In this document: one piece after another, positions 1 through 9,550 of the stretch
How the letters are laid out: each line of letters opens with the position of its first letter
Numbering within the stretch: the first letter of the stretch is position 1
Assembly (NCBI GenBank): GCA_947167515.1
Contig: CAMVIM010000038.1
Coordinates: forward strand, 1 to 32,923
DNA length: 32,923 nt
Direction: 5' to 3'
Origin: an uncultured Prevotellaceae bacterium
GTDB taxonomy: Bacteria > Bacteroidota > Bacteroidia > Bacteroidales > Bacteroidaceae
Notes under the pieces: generated by a model
Told to the model about the DNA's origin: nothing
Seen by the model: the letters and a program-made list of their open reading frames with translations, nothing else
The model's database searches: none
Position numbers and translations under genes: made by a program

Positions 1-240
1 AAGAACTTGAAAATCGCTGTGCCCGACCGATTCTTCAAGGTGATTCTTTCGTTGGGACGTGTGCCGAAAGCGATTGGCTTCATCTATCCCAACCGCGATT
101 GCGGAGGCGATATGCGCGACTATGCCGTGTCGGTCGCTCAAGTGGAGCGGGTGACGGGCATGAATTTCTTCTCCCAGCTGGATGATAAGCAGGAGAAGGA
201 ACTGGAAAAGGAGTGCAATCCTGCTGCATGGGGCATTTGA
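1..240 (+). CDS. DNA/RNA non-specific endonuclease, C-terminal end (partial)
   Basis: The frame is open from base 1 and stops at 238-240, so only about the last 79 residues are inside the window. The segment with VPDRFFKV, AIGFIYPN and a tail ending NPAAWGI resembles the C-terminal part of secreted NUC1-type endonucleases (beta-beta-alpha metal fold) of Bacteroidales. The catalytic DRGH-type motif would lie upstream, outside the window, so activity cannot be judged. It ends 25 bp before pyrK on the same strand and no promoter motif is visible between them, so the two may be co-transcribed. The family call rests on recognition of this tail only. Confidence 0.7.
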   Translation, partial: KNLKIAVPDRFFKVILSLGRVPKAIGFIYPNRDCGGDMRDYAVSVAQVERVTGMNFFSQLDDKQEKELEKECNPAAWGI

Positions 241-265
241 GAATGGACAAATATATTGTGAATTT

Positions 266-1042
266 ATGAAGAAATACATCAAAGACCTGATTGTGAAAGA
301 GGTGGAGTTCCCTCATGAACTTTACGTCTTGCTGAAACTGACCGACAAGGAGCCGTTGCCTGACACGAGGCCTGGACAGTTTGTGGAAGTGAAGGTGGAG
401 GGGAGTCCGAAGACGTTCTTGCGTCGTCCCATCTCCATCAACTATGTGGATAGAGAGAAGAATGAACTGTGGTTGCTCATCAAGAAGGTGGGCGAGGGCA
501 CTCATCGGCTGGCGGAACTGAAAGTGAATGACCGCCTGAATGTGGTGTTTCCGCTGGGCAATGGTTTCTCGCCTGTGCAGAAGAAGGGCGAGAAGGTGCT
601 GCTTGTGGGTGGAGGCGTTGGTATGGCTCCCTTGCTCGACTATGGCAAATATCTGAAGGACAATGGGGCAGAACCGGTCTTTCTGTTGGGTGCCCGTAGC
701 AAGAGCGACCTGCTGGAACAGGACTTGTTTGCTGCCATTGCGCCGGTGCATGTGACGACCGAGGATGGCTCTGAGGGTGAGAGGGGCTTTGTGACCCAGC
801 ACTCATTGTTGAACAAGGAGTCCTTTGACCGAATCTCTGTGTGTGGCCCCAAACCGATGATGGTGAGTGTGGCTCGCTATGCTAAAAAGGCAAACACTCC
901 CTGCGAGGTGTCGCTTGAGAACATGATGGCTTGTGGGTTGGGTGCCTGTCTGTGCTGTGTGGAGAAGACGGTGAAGGGCAATGTGTGCGTGTGCAAGGAG
1001 GGGCCTGTTTTTGATATGAACGATTTAACTTGGGAGATTTAA
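266..1042 (+). CDS. pyrK: Dihydroorotate dehydrogenase B, electron transfer subunit PyrK
   Basis: 258 residues. PyrK passes electrons from dihydroorotate oxidation in PyrD to NAD+ through FAD and a [2Fe-2S] cluster, in cytosolic pyrimidine synthesis. Visible features are the flavin-binding RRPIS motif (about residues 54-58), the nucleotide-binding [10 protein letters not shown] stretch, and the C-terminal cysteine cluster CGLGACLCC followed by CVC, which fits the iron-sulfur ligands of this family. The ATG at 266 is preferred over upstream starts because the product then begins MKKYIKDL, as expected for the family, and does not overlap the endonuclease gene. pyrD starts 2 bp after its stop codon, so the two subunits are probably translationally coupled. 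Confidence 0.95.
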   Translation: MKKYIKDLIVKEVEFPHELYVLLKLTDKEPLPDTRPGQFVEVKVEGSPKTFLRRPISINYVDREKNELWLLIKKVGEGTHRLAELKVNDRLNVVFPLGNGFSPVQKKGEKVLLVGGGVGMAPLLDYGKYLKDNGAEPVFLLGARSKSDLLEQDLFAAIAPVHVTTEDGSEGERGFVTQHSLLNKESFDRISVCGPKPMMVSVARYAKKANTPCEVSLENMMACGLGACLCCVEKTVKGNVCVCKEGPVFDMNDLTWEI

Positions 1043-1044
1043 TC

Positions 1045-1956
1045 ATGGCAGATTTGACGACAAAAATAGCGGGTTTGACGATGAAGAACCCGGTGATGAC
1101 GGCTTCGGGCACTTTTGGCTATGGAGTGGAGTTTGCCGACTTTGTGAATCTGGAGGACATTGGTGGCATCATTGTGAAGGGCACCACGCTCCATGCACGT
1201 GAGGGGAACGACTATCCGCGCATGGTGGAGACAGCCAGCGGCATGCTCAACTGTGTGGGATTGCAGAACAAGGGTGTTGACTATTTCTGCCAGCATATCT
1301 ATCCTGAAATCAAGGACATCAAGACGAACATGATTGTGAATGTAAGCGGTTCGTCCTTGGAGGATTATGCCGAATGTGCAGCAAGAGTGAACGAACTGGA
1401 GAACATTCCAGCCATCGAACTGAACATTTCGTGCCCCAACGTGAAACAGGGCGGCATGGCTTTCGGTGTGACCACCGAAGGAGCGTCGGCGGTGGTGAAG
1501 GCGGTGCGCGAGGTGTACAAGAAGACCCTCATAGTGAAGCTTTCGCCCAATGTGACTTCGATTGCCGACATTGCCCTGGCAGTGCAGGATGCTGGTGCTG
1601 ATGCCGTGTCGCTCATCAACACGCTGATGGGCATGGTCATCGACATCGAGAAACGGAAACCTGTGTTGAGCATCGCCACAGGCGGCATGTCAGGCCCTGC
1701 GGTGAAGCCCGTTGCTGTGCGCTGCGTGTGGCAGGTGGCAAAAGCCGTCAACATTCCAGTGGTGGGTCTTGGCGGCATCATGAATGCACAAGATGCCATC
1801 GAGTTCTTCCTGGCTGGTGCATCGGCCATCGAGATTGGCACCGCCAACTTCATCGACCCTGCTGTGACGGTGAAAGTGGCAGAGGGCATTGGCGAATGGC
1901 TTGACCAGCACGGTTGCGCTTCGGTGGGAGAAATCGTGGGGCAACTGAACGCATAA
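1045..1956 (+). CDS. pyrD: Dihydroorotate dehydrogenase B, catalytic subunit PyrD
   Basis: 303 residues, normal for class 1B. It oxidises dihydroorotate to orotate with FMN, the fourth step of UMP synthesis, as a heterotetramer with PyrK. Diagnostic parts are the N-terminal [17 protein letters not shown], the catalytic loop NISCPNVK (cysteine as base, typical of class 1), and the C-terminal phosphate-binding GLGGI and GASAIEIGT. The ATG at 1045, 2 bp after the pyrK stop, is chosen over a TTG at 1030 that would overlap pyrK. Its last codons lie in the first unit of a 35-bp tandem duplication that continues towards the helicase gene. Confidence 0.96.
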   Translation: MADLTTKIAGLTMKNPVMTASGTFGYGVEFADFVNLEDIGGIIVKGTTLHAREGNDYPRMVETASGMLNCVGLQNKGVDYFCQHIYPEIKDIKTNMIVNVSGSSLEDYAECAARVNELENIPAIELNISCPNVKQGGMAFGVTTEGASAVVKAVREVYKKTLIVKLSPNVTSIADIALAVQDAGADAVSLINTLMGMVIDIEKRKPVLSIATGGMSGPAVKPVAVRCVWQVAKAVNIPVVGLGGIMNAQDAIEFFLAGASAIEIGTANFIDPAVTVKVAEGIGEWLDQHGCASVGEIVGQLNA

Positions 1957-2038
1957 GGGGGGATGGCATCGTGGGACAACTGAACGCATAAGGGGGGATG
2001 GCATCATGTGGCAAACGGAACGCATGATGGATGGCATC
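1936..2038 (+). repeat. 35-bp tandem duplication joining pyrD 3' end and helicase 5' end
   Basis: Unit 1 (1936-1970) and unit 2 (1971-2005) differ at one base. They contain the last pyrD codons, its TAA, a run of six G and ATGGCATC. A third, diverged unit (2006-2038) lacks the stop and forms the first codons of the next gene, which encodes MWQTERMMDG. The old pyrD end is thus copied between the two genes. Confidence 0.9.
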
Positions 2039-5000
2039 TGGCAGGATATTGTTGATGTCTTCTTTTCGGAACAGACACGAAAGCAGAAGTATCGTTATTT
2101 CTACGATGCTCTGCACCGTGTGTGCATGGAGAAGACGGAATCTCTGCCTACTGAATACAACGACTTCTTTTCACGCCTTCAGGCGGTTTGCCGACTGACG
2201 AACTATCCGCTGCACCCCGTGGACAGCTTTCGTTGGCGTGCTCGACAGGTGTCTCATGGGGGCTTGGAAGTGGATGAACATACATTCCTTGTCGATGTCC
2301 GCGTCTTTGTGGATGCGATGGCTCATTTCACAGGCACTTCGGTTCCCGATGCGTTGAAAGGACGTTTGCCGAATGCCGAGCAACTTCCCGTTTCCCGTGA
2401 GCAGATGGAGCAGGCCAATCGCCGTAGTCGGCTGCGATTCACCGTGGTGCGGGTTGATGAGCCTTATGTGTATGCGTCCACAAGGGAAATGCCCTCCGAC
2501 ACTCCTTTCCGCATCGATGTCACCGCCAATCCACACACGCTTCAGGCGGCTCAACTGCTGAAGGAGGGCATGCAGTTCAACATTCTCTCTTTCACGCTTG
2601 ACAGCGAAGGTGTGTATCATCCGCTCTATATCGTGGTGGAACCAGACTTCTTGCTCGATACCACGAGTGTCACGGGATGTGTCAAAAAGTGGGGCGAATC
2701 GGCTTTCAATCATTTCATCGACAAATTCTCTCCTTCCGAGAGTACTGTCTATACGCTGTTGGGCGATTTTGCCAATCAGTTTTTGGACGATGTGCTGAAT
2801 CTTCCCGATGCGACTTATCAAGCTTCAATGCGCAAGGTCTTTGCCGACCGTGCCATCGACATTTCTGCCTGCACGGAAATAGATGCGCAGTTCTTCGAGA
2901 ACACCAAAAGGCAATTTGCCAACATTCAGCAGGTGGTGGCACAGCTTTACGACCAGCCCTATATGCATCATGGACAGGTGAACATCCACATCGAGCCTTC
3001 TTTCTTCTGTGAAGCGTTGGGACTTCAAGGCCGTATGGACTGCTTGATAGACCTTGACGAAGAGGGAAAGAAACTGCTGATAGAGTTGAAATCGGGCAAA
3101 TGGGACGAGTTCCGAAATCGTCCTCATGAGGAACATCTGATGCAGATGCTGCTCTACAAAGAGATGCTGCACTACAATATGGGCTTGAAACAGACCGATG
3201 TGATGGGGCATTTGCTCTATTCCAAATACCCTCATTTGCAGGAGCAGCGCAGTTTTCAGGAGATGGTCTTTCGGGCACTCAACATCCGCAACAACATCGT
3301 GGCGATGGAGATGGGACTCCTGCATGGCGAAGCACGTAATTGGGTGCCCAAACTGACTCCGCAGGCCTTGAGGCGCGACCCTCAATGTAATGAAAAGTTT
3401 TGGACGGTGTATTGTCTGCCCAAAATCCAAGCGGTCACAGATGCCTTGCATGGAATGGATGAGGTGACGGCAGAGTATTTCTACACGTTCTTGCAGTTTA
3501 TTGAGCGCGAGCAGTTTGAAAGCAAGATGTGCGACACCCGTCCCGATTCCACACGTGCACTTTCGTCTTTGTGGAATGCCGACCTGAACACCAAGATGGA
3601 GAATGGCGACATCTTCCTGAATTTGCGCCTTGCCGACCTTCGTATGAAAGACGGGGTGGATGCCGTTTGTCTTGAACGTGCAGACGAGGAGGACACACAA
3701 CCGAACTTTCGTATTGGAGATGCCGTTATTTTGTATAAACGAAATACAGAAAAGGACTCTGCTGTCACTCAGCAGGTCGTTCGTTGCAGCGTGGAGTCTT
3801 ACGACTCGGAACGCATCTGGCTGAAACTTCGCTATCCGCAGCGCAGCCAAAAAATCTTTGGACGCAATGACCTTTTTGCCATCGAACATGACCATGTGGA
3901 TGCCAATTTCAGAAGCCTCTACAGTGGAATCTTCTCACTCCTCACTTGTGCGAAAAGTCGGCGTGACCTGCTCTTGTGTCAACGTGAAGCTACCGAGGAG
4001 GATATGTTCTTGCTGATGGGGCCTCCTGGAACAGGCAAGACATCCGTTGCTCTCAAGAAGATGGTGGAAGACCACTTGCGGCAATCGCATAACATTCTCC
4101 TGTTGGCCTATACCAACCGTGCCGTCGATGAGATTTGCGAGATGTTGTCCACCATCGCTGTTTCTTCAGAAAAAGCATTTTCTCCAGAAAGCACGTCTTC
4201 TTCTGAAGAACCGTCCACTCTTTCCTATATCCGTCTTGGACGCGAACTCTCTTGCGCACCGCATTTCCGTTCCCATTTGCTTCTCAACACGATTGCCACC
4301 TTGTCCAATCGTCAGGAGGTGCTGCGGAAGATTGAGCACACCTCTGTATTTGTCAGCACGGTGGCTTCGATGAACAGCCACATGGCTCTTTTCCGTCTGA
4401 AACATTTTCAGGTGGTCATCTTCGACGAAGCCTCACAAATCTTGGAACCACAAATCATGGGCATCCTCACCTCCACAGCCATCGACAAGTTCATCATGAT
4501 TGGTGACCACAAGCAACTTCCTGCGGTGGTGGTGCAGAATGAGGCACGTTCGGCGGTGTCGTCGCCTTTGCTACATGCCATAGGGTTGACCAACTGCCGC
4601 AACTCCCTCTTTGAACGTCTTTACGAGCAGAACCGCCACAATCATAAGGTGGTGTCGATGCTTGACCACCAAGGGCGCATGCACCCTGTGATAGCCGACT
4701 TTGCTTCCGAAGCTTTCTATGAGGGGAGGCTCCAACCGGTGGGTTTACCTCATCAGGAGGAAGTGCTGCCTTATCGTGTCTTCGATGCCCAGCATCCCAT
4801 CGAAAGTTTGGTGGCCACCCATCGCTGTGCCTTCATCAATGTGCCTCGTCCATCCCTCGAAGAGCGGATGCCCAAAGCGAATCTGCTTGAAGCTAAAATC
4901 ATTGCCCAACTGGTAAAAGTAATTGTTTCATTATATCAGCGGAATGAACTCTCATTCAATCCTTTGCATCAGTTGGGAATCATTGTTCCTTTCCGTCGCC

Positions 5001-5311
5001 AGATTGCCTTGGTACGTACAGAAGTGGCGAAACTTTTGCCCGATGTGGCACCCGACTTGGTGATAGATACGGTGGAACGCTATCAGGGTTCACAACGCGA
5101 CATTATTATCTATGGAACCACTATCACTCAGCGTTATGAACTCGACATTCTTTCCAATCTGACAGAAACTCCTTCGGGGGTGGTTGACCGCAAACTGAAT
5201 GTGGCCATCACCCGTGCCCGCAAGCAACTCTTTCTGCTCGGCAACGAAAAACTGCTGACACAGAACGTTCTGTATCAGCAGTTCATCAATTATTGCCGCA
5301 AAGGGGTGTGA
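2006..5311 (+). CDS. Dna2-like PD-(D/E)XK nuclease / superfamily 1 helicase fusion
   Basis: 1101 residues. The middle part has a RecB/Cas4-type nuclease core: GRMDCLID near residue 343 and LIELKSGK near 358, followed by a glutamine/tyrosine-type helix (LMQMLLYKEML). The C-terminal half is a UPF1/Dna2-type superfamily 1 helicase: Walker A GPPGTGKT near 671, Walker B DEASQ near 805, GDHKQLPAV, GRMHP, and motif VI NVAITRAR near 1066. Such fusions process DNA ends or flaps; the role here is inferred as DNA repair or replication. ATGs at 2006, 2024 and 2027 are all in frame, and the first lies in the degenerate third unit of the 35-bp repeat, so the start is uncertain. The gene converges with the POT transporter gene, with 8 bp between stop codons and no terminator visible. 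Confidence 0.88.
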   Translation: MWQTERMMDGIWQDIVDVFFSEQTRKQKYRYFYDALHRVCMEKTESLPTEYNDFFSRLQAVCRLTNYPLHPVDSFRWRARQVSHGGLEVDEHTFLVDVRVFVDAMAHFTGTSVPDALKGRLPNAEQLPVSREQMEQANRRSRLRFTVVRVDEPYVYASTREMPSDTPFRIDVTANPHTLQAAQLLKEGMQFNILSFTLDSEGVYHPLYIVVEPDFLLDTTSVTGCVKKWGESAFNHFIDKFSPSESTVYTLLGDFANQFLDDVLNLPDATYQASMRKVFADRAIDISACTEIDAQFFENTKRQFANIQQVVAQLYDQPYMHHGQVNIHIEPSFFCEALGLQGRMDCLIDLDEEGKKLLIELKSGKWDEFRNRPHEEHLMQMLLYKEMLHYNMGLKQTDVMGHLLYSKYPHLQEQRSFQEMVFRALNIRNNIVAMEMGLLHGEARNWVPKLTPQALRRDPQCNEKFWTVYCLPKIQAVTDALHGMDEVTAEYFYTFLQFIEREQFESKMCDTRPDSTRALSSLWNADLNTKMENGDIFLNLRLADLRMKDGVDAVCLERADEEDTQPNFRIGDAVILYKRNTEKDSAVTQQVVRCSVESYDSERIWLKLRYPQRSQKIFGRNDLFAIEHDHVDANFRSLYSGIFSLLTCAKSRRDLLLCQREATEEDMFLLMGPPGTGKTSVALKKMVEDHLRQSHNILLLAYTNRAVDEICEMLSTIAVSSEKAFSPESTSSSEEPSTLSYIRLGRELSCAPHFRSHLLLNTIATLSNRQEVLRKIEHTSVFVSTVASMNSHMALFRLKHFQVVIFDEASQILEPQIMGILTSTAIDKFIMIGDHKQLPAVVVQNEARSAVSSPLLHAIGLTNCRNSLFERLYEQNRHNHKVVSMLDHQGRMHPVIADFASEAFYEGRLQPVGLPHQEEVLPYRVFDAQHPIESLVATHRCAFINVPRPSLEERMPKANLLEAKIIAQLVKVIVSLYQRNELSFNPLHQLGIIVPFRRQIALVRTEVAKLLPDVAPDLVIDTVERYQGSQRDIIIYGTTITQRYELDILSNLTETPSGVVDRKLNVAITRARKQLFLLGNEKLLTQNVLYQQFINYCRKGV

Positions 5312-5319
5312 GGGAGTTT

Positions 5320-6975
5320 TTACTCCACACCATGCATCATCTTCTTCAGCACAGGATAGAGGCAGAAGAGGATGACTGCTGCCACACCAGCCATCACGGC
5401 GAAGAGGGTGAAGAAATCGGTGAGGCTGGCAATTTCAAACCCCATGAAATAGTGTACAGGCTGCTCGGCTGTAGGCAGGAGCGTGGCCAGATTGCCTGCA
5501 AGGATGTTGCTGGCCGCATTGCTCATGAACCACACGCCCATCAGGAGTGAAGCCAGATGCACGGGCGAGAGTTTGTTCACCATCGAAAGGCCAATCGGCG
5601 AGAGTGAAAGTTCGCCAATGGTGTGGATGAAATAGAGGATGAAGAGCCACCACATGGAAGCCTTCTGGCCTGCCTCCAGACCGTTGGTGCCGTAGGCGAT
5701 GACTGCATAGCCGATGGCGAGAAGGAGGAGGCCGATGGCCTGCTTCACGGGTGATGGAGGTTCTTTCTTATACTTAGCTAAAGTTTCCCACAGCGTTGCC
5801 ATGATTGGTGCAAATGCCACCACCACGATTGGATTGATGGATTGGAACCAAGTGGTTGGCATCTCCCACGAACCAATGGTGCGGTCGCATTGCTGGTCGG
5901 CAAAGATGGTGAGCGATGAACCTGCCTGCTCGAAGGCACTCCAGAAGAAGATGACGAACACGGCGATGATGTAGATGACACCGATGCGCTGCTTCTCCAC
6001 GCTGGTCAATCCTCGGTCGGTGATGATGAAGATGGGCAGCGCGATGGAGATGGCATAGATGGCTGCAGAAATGTAGTCGTTGAAGTTTTTGACATCGAGA
6101 GTGAAGAGGAAGAACAATATGACTGCCGCGATGAGGCATCCCCACAAGCGCAGCGGTGAGTTCTTTGCTTCGGGCTTGGGCATGGCGTTGTCGGGGTTCT
6201 TTGGCATATCTCCCTTCAGTTCCAGGTCTTCTTCGCCTGCTTGCATGTCCTTCAGTTTCAGGAGTTGGCTTTGTGCTGGTGGAAGTCCGATGGGGAGTCC
6301 TTCAGGGGTGTTGAGATATTTCTTCTTGCCAATCATGAACACCACCACCGAGAGAATCATGGCGATGCCTGCACAGAAAAAGCCCCACTTGAAAGCGCCA
6401 GGGTTCATCCAGTTGCCGTCGGCTGCCACCGAACCGCACACGAACGGCGCAATGAGCGCACCTGTGTTGATGCCCATATAGAAGATGGTGAAGGCTGAGT
6501 CCTTGCGGTGATCCTGGGGGGCATAGAGGTCGCCCACCATCGTGGAGATGTTCGGCTTGAAGAAGCCGTTGCCGATGATGAGTGCGCCCAAGCCGATGAA
6601 CATCAGCGTGAGAGCCAGTTCGTTGTTCACCGAGGTGTCTATCACGCCGCCTTCGGTTGGGTTGGAGAAGATGCTCTGCTGCACCACGCAGGCAGAAGAA
6701 AACATGAGGAACTGTCCGATTGCCATCACGATGCCGCCCACGATGATGCTGCGACGGTTGCCCCAGTAGCGGTCGGCGATGTAGCCGCCCAAGAGGGGGG
6801 TGAGATAGACAAGTCCTGTGTAGGAGCCGTAAATCTGACTTGCGTCGGCGCTGTTGAAGAATGCCGCCACAAGGTAGAGGGTGAAGAGTGCGCGCATGCC
6901 ATAGTAGCTGAAGCGCTCTGCCATTTCTGTCACAAACAGCAGGTAGAGACCTTTTGGATGTCCTTTTTGTGCCAT
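5320..6975 (-). CDS. POT/PTR2-family proton-coupled peptide transporter
   Basis: 551 residues, mostly hydrophobic, with 12-14 expected membrane helices. Family signatures are EMAERFSYYG at residues 17-26 (the ExxER proton-coupling motif and YYG), GNGFFKPN at 135-142 and FYMGINTG at 165-172. POT proteins of the inner membrane import di- and tripeptides with protons. A hydrophilic stretch around residues 235-275 (KDMQAGEEDLELKGD and following) probably forms the cytosolic loop between helix bundles. The gene starts 54 bp downstream of the yidC stop on the same strand with no promoter motif in the gap, so it is probably read from the yidC transcript. Confidence 0.93.
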   Translation of the reverse strand: MAQKGHPKGLYLLFVTEMAERFSYYGMRALFTLYLVAAFFNSADASQIYGSYTGLVYLTPLLGGYIADRYWGNRRSIIVGGIVMAIGQFLMFSSACVVQQSIFSNPTEGGVIDTSVNNELALTLMFIGLGALIIGNGFFKPNISTMVGDLYAPQDHRKDSAFTIFYMGINTGALIAPFVCGSVAADGNWMNPGAFKWGFFCAGIAMILSVVVFMIGKKKYLNTPEGLPIGLPPAQSQLLKLKDMQAGEEDLELKGDMPKNPDNAMPKPEAKNSPLRLWGCLIAAVILFFLFTLDVKNFNDYISAAIYAISIALPIFIITDRGLTSVEKQRIGVIYIIAVFVIFFWSAFEQAGSSLTIFADQQCDRTIGSWEMPTTWFQSINPIVVVAFAPIMATLWETLAKYKKEPPSPVKQAIGLLLLAIGYAVIAYGTNGLEAGQKASMWWLFILYFIHTIGELSLSPIGLSMVNKLSPVHLASLLMGVWFMSNAASNILAGNLATLLPTAEQPVHYFMGFEIASLTDFFTLFAVMAGVAAVILFCLYPVLKKMMHGVE

Positions 6976-7029
6976 AGTATCGTTTATCCTTATATAGCTG
7001 TTTTTTGTCGTTCCGTTCCGGTTGCAGCC

Positions 7030-8919
7030 TTATTTGTTGTTTCTCTGTTCCTGTTGTTGTTTCAAGATTTCCAACTGCTTTTCCTGCATGGCCTGGAGGC
7101 GTTCCATGATGCTGGAGGTCTTCTTCTTGTCGCCAGCATTGGCCTTGCGCTCGGCGTGACGCTTCTCCAGTTTCTCCAGGAGCTTGGCATCGTCGGTTGT
7201 CTTGCGGAGGAACCACATCATGATGATGCTGACCAGACCTGAAATGAAGTAGTACCAGTTCAGACCTGCGCTGTAACTGTTGAAGGAGAAGAAGAAGATG
7301 ACGGGCATCAGATAGGTCATCCATTTCATCATGCTCATCTGCTGCTGTTGCTCTTCGGTCATGGCATACTGCTGCTGACGCTGGGTAATCATCGAGTTGA
7401 ACACGGTCGATACGCACCACAGGATGCAGAAGAGCGACAGGTGGTCGCCGATGCCCCAGATGTTGAAGCCCCAGTTGATGATGTCGTCGTAGGTGGAAAG
7501 GTCGTCTGCCCACAGGAACGATTCGCCGCGCATTTCGATGTAGTTGGGGATGAAGTTGAAGAGCGCAATCCAGATGGGCATCTGAATGACCATAGGCAGG
7601 CAGCCGCCCATAGGACTTACGCCATATTCGTTGTAGAGTTTCATCACCTCCTGCTGTTTCAGCATCGCGTCCTCCTTCTTCGGATATTTGGCACTGATTT
7701 CGTCCATCTTCGGGCGCAGCACACGCATGTTGGCAGAAGCGATGTAGGACTTCTTCATCAGCGGATAGACGAGGAACTTCACGATGAGCGTGAGCAGCAC
7801 GAGCACGATGCCCATGTTCAGGCCGAGGCTCGTGAGGAAGTCGAAGGCATAGAGGAAGATGAAGCGGTTGATCCATTTGATGACTGGCCAACCCATATAG
7901 ACGAGCGACTGCAAGTCGAGGTCGTCGCCCGATGCCAGCAGTTTCTCGTTCTCTTTCAGTGTGGAGAATTTGTTGGGGCCGAGATAGAGGTGGAAGCTGC
8001 TTGGCTTCACGCCTTTTGTGTCGAAGTCGGCGGCAAATGAAGTCTTGTAGGTCTTCAGATAGCCCGAACCTTTCTCCAGTTGCTCCGATGACATACGGCT
8101 GATGGAGAGTGGGTCTTCGGCAATGAATATCTGGCTGAAGAACTGTGTCTTATAGGTAATCCATTTAACCTTTTCTTCAAATTCGTCCTCGTCCTCATCA
8201 CCACCCGTTGTGGAGAGCTCGTGTGTGTCGCCATCCATCTCGCGGTAGGTCACGGTGGAGTAGCGGGTTTCAAAGTCATAGCCTTTCTCCTGCTGCTTCA
8301 TGTCTTCCGTCCACTCAATCTGCATGGCATTCGTCTTTGAGGGGAAGAAGCCCTCCAGGCCGTTGGCCTTCACGTCCATGTCGAGAATGTAGGAGTTGGG
8401 CTTGAGCGAGTAGATGATGTCGAGCGAACCGCCAGCCACAGGCAGGTGCATGGTCACACCTGTTTTCGATGTTTCTGTCGGGGTGAAGAAGAGTTCGTCC
8501 GTCACGATGTTGGCGGTCTTGCCGTCCAGCATGAAACGCATGTTTTGGTCAATGCCGTCGAAGAGCACCACGTTGCCTCCTTCGCGGCTCTTGTAGGTGC
8601 TGTCTTTCAGTTCCACCTTCTGCAGTTGTCCGCCTTTGTTGGTCAGCGTCACGCGCAGCAGTTCGTTTTCAATCACCGTTGTGCTCACCTTGCCTTGGCG
8701 CGCCTCGAAGAGCGGGTTGAGGGTGTCGGTAGCCTCTTCTGCTTTCTTTTCCAATTCCTTTTGCTTCACCTTGGCCTCCTTCAGCGCTTCCACTTGGGCT
8801 ATGGAGTCGAGCACCATCTGCTCCTCCATCTGACTGCGGCGCGCATAGTTCTCGTAGGCCATGAAGCCGAAAACCACCAATGCCATCAGCACAAAGGCTG
8901 TGAGTGTGTTTTTGTTCAT
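7030..8919 (-). CDS. yidC: Membrane protein insertase YidC
   Basis: 629 residues, close to the usual length in Bacteroidetes. YidC inserts and folds inner-membrane proteins, alone or with SecYEG. The N-terminal helix (residues 6-24) is followed by a charged linker and a large periplasmic beta domain (to about 340). The conserved insertase part, with its five-helix core, starts near residue 355 and includes LVYPLMKKSY, the cytosolic hairpin MDEISAKYPKK and NEYGVSPMGGCLPMVIQMPIW. The tail is lysine and glutamine rich (EKRHAERKANAGDKKK), consistent with ribosome contact. A -7 promoter box lies 51 bp upstream at 8970-8977. It heads an apparent yidC-POT transporter operon and is divergent from the DUF1573 gene. 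Confidence 0.97.
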   Translation of the reverse strand: MNKNTLTAFVLMALVVFGFMAYENYARRSQMEEQMVLDSIAQVEALKEAKVKQKELEKKAEEATDTLNPLFEARQGKVSTTVIENELLRVTLTNKGGQLQKVELKDSTYKSREGGNVVLFDGIDQNMRFMLDGKTANIVTDELFFTPTETSKTGVTMHLPVAGGSLDIIYSLKPNSYILDMDVKANGLEGFFPSKTNAMQIEWTEDMKQQEKGYDFETRYSTVTYREMDGDTHELSTTGGDEDEDEFEEKVKWITYKTQFFSQIFIAEDPLSISRMSSEQLEKGSGYLKTYKTSFAADFDTKGVKPSSFHLYLGPNKFSTLKENEKLLASGDDLDLQSLVYMGWPVIKWINRFIFLYAFDFLTSLGLNMGIVLVLLTLIVKFLVYPLMKKSYIASANMRVLRPKMDEISAKYPKKEDAMLKQQEVMKLYNEYGVSPMGGCLPMVIQMPIWIALFNFIPNYIEMRGESFLWADDLSTYDDIINWGFNIWGIGDHLSLFCILWCVSTVFNSMITQRQQQYAMTEEQQQQMSMMKWMTYLMPVIFFFSFNSYSAGLNWYYFISGLVSIIMMWFLRKTTDDAKLLEKLEKRHAERKANAGDKKKTSSIMERLQAMQEKQLEILKQQQEQRNNK

Positions 8920-8969
8920 TTCTTTATCTTATTATTTAGATGTTTTCCTTAAATTTTCAAAAAATCGTG

Positions 8970-8977
8970 CAAAATTA
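8970..8977 (-). promoter_or_regulatory. Promoter -7 box for yidC
   Basis: Reads TAATTTTG on the minus strand, a full match to the Bacteroidetes -7 consensus TAnnTTTG, 51 bp before the yidC ATG. No clear -33 TTTG is present at the usual distance. Confidence 0.6.
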
Positions 8978-9031
8978 CGAAAAAAAGCTGAAATCTCACG
9001 CATGAAAGCTTCTTTTAATCGGATTTTGTCG

Positions 9032-9039
9032 TACTTTTG
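9032..9039 (+). promoter_or_regulatory. Promoter -7 box for the DUF1573 gene
   Basis: TACTTTTG matches TAnnTTTG. Transcription would begin about 10 bp further on, leaving a leader of about 20 nt before the ATG at 9068. The -33 region is weak. Confidence 0.6.
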
Positions 9040-9067
9040 CAAAAGATTAACATAAAAAGCAAAAGAA

Positions 9068-9478
9068 ATGAAAACAAAATTGTTGATGCTGCTGGCTGTC
9101 TTCACCCTGGCGATGGGTGTGCAAGCCAAGAAATTTCCGCAGATAAAATTTGAGAAGACCACGATTGACATGGGCACCTTCTCGATGGATGACGCTGTGC
9201 AGAAATGCACGTTCAAGTTTACCAATGTGGGCAATGCCAAGTTGATTATCACTGAGGTTCACACTTCGTGTGGCTGTACGGTGGCTAACTATCCCAAAGA
9301 TTTTATCGCTCCTGGTGCTTCGGGCGAAATCACCGTCACATACGATGGTTCCAACAAGACGCCTGGACCTGTCAATAAGAACATTCAGATATTCTCCAAC
9401 TGCAAGGAGGAACTAACCCGCATCTTCATTAAGGGCTACATGACCGATGTGCCTGTCAGCAAGAAGACCAAGAAATAA
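9068..9478 (+). CDS. Secreted DUF1573 domain protein
   Basis: 136 residues. A signal peptide (KLLMLLAVFTLAMGVQA) is followed by one immunoglobulin-like DUF1573 domain with the family hallmark HTSCGCTVA (Cys68 and Cys70), then GEITVTYD and a short basic tail. Proteins of this family are common periplasmic or surface proteins of Bacteroidetes, and their molecular function is not established. The gene stands alone, has its own promoter box 29 bp upstream and ends 13 bp before a strong terminator. The CxC motif might bind metal or form a disulfide, which is speculation. Confidence 0.9.
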   Translation: MKTKLLMLLAVFTLAMGVQAKKFPQIKFEKTTIDMGTFSMDDAVQKCTFKFTNVGNAKLIITEVHTSCGCTVANYPKDFIAPGASGEITVTYDGSNKTPGPVNKNIQIFSNCKEELTRIFIKGYMTDVPVSKKTKK

Positions 9479-9491
9479 GTAGCAATTCGAC

Positions 9492-9536
9492 AAAAGCGGT
9501 GGCGGTGTAGGAAGTTCTACATCGCCACCGCTTTTA
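9492..9536 (+). terminator. Intrinsic terminator after the DUF1573 gene
   Basis: Arms at 9492-9510 and 9518-9535 pair over about 18-19 bp around a 7-base loop, with one G-T wobble, and end in CTTTTATT. The upper stem (GTGTAG, then CTACAT) resembles the palindromic units at 9637-9723. Confidence 0.85.
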
Positions 9537-9550
9537 TTATGCCGTTTCTG

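Noticed and set aside
6302-7891. Long minus-strand open frame (529 codons) across yidC and the POT transporter gene
   Set aside because: It overlaps two certain genes in another frame, is rich in His, Arg and Gln, and has no recognisable domain. It is a composition shadow.
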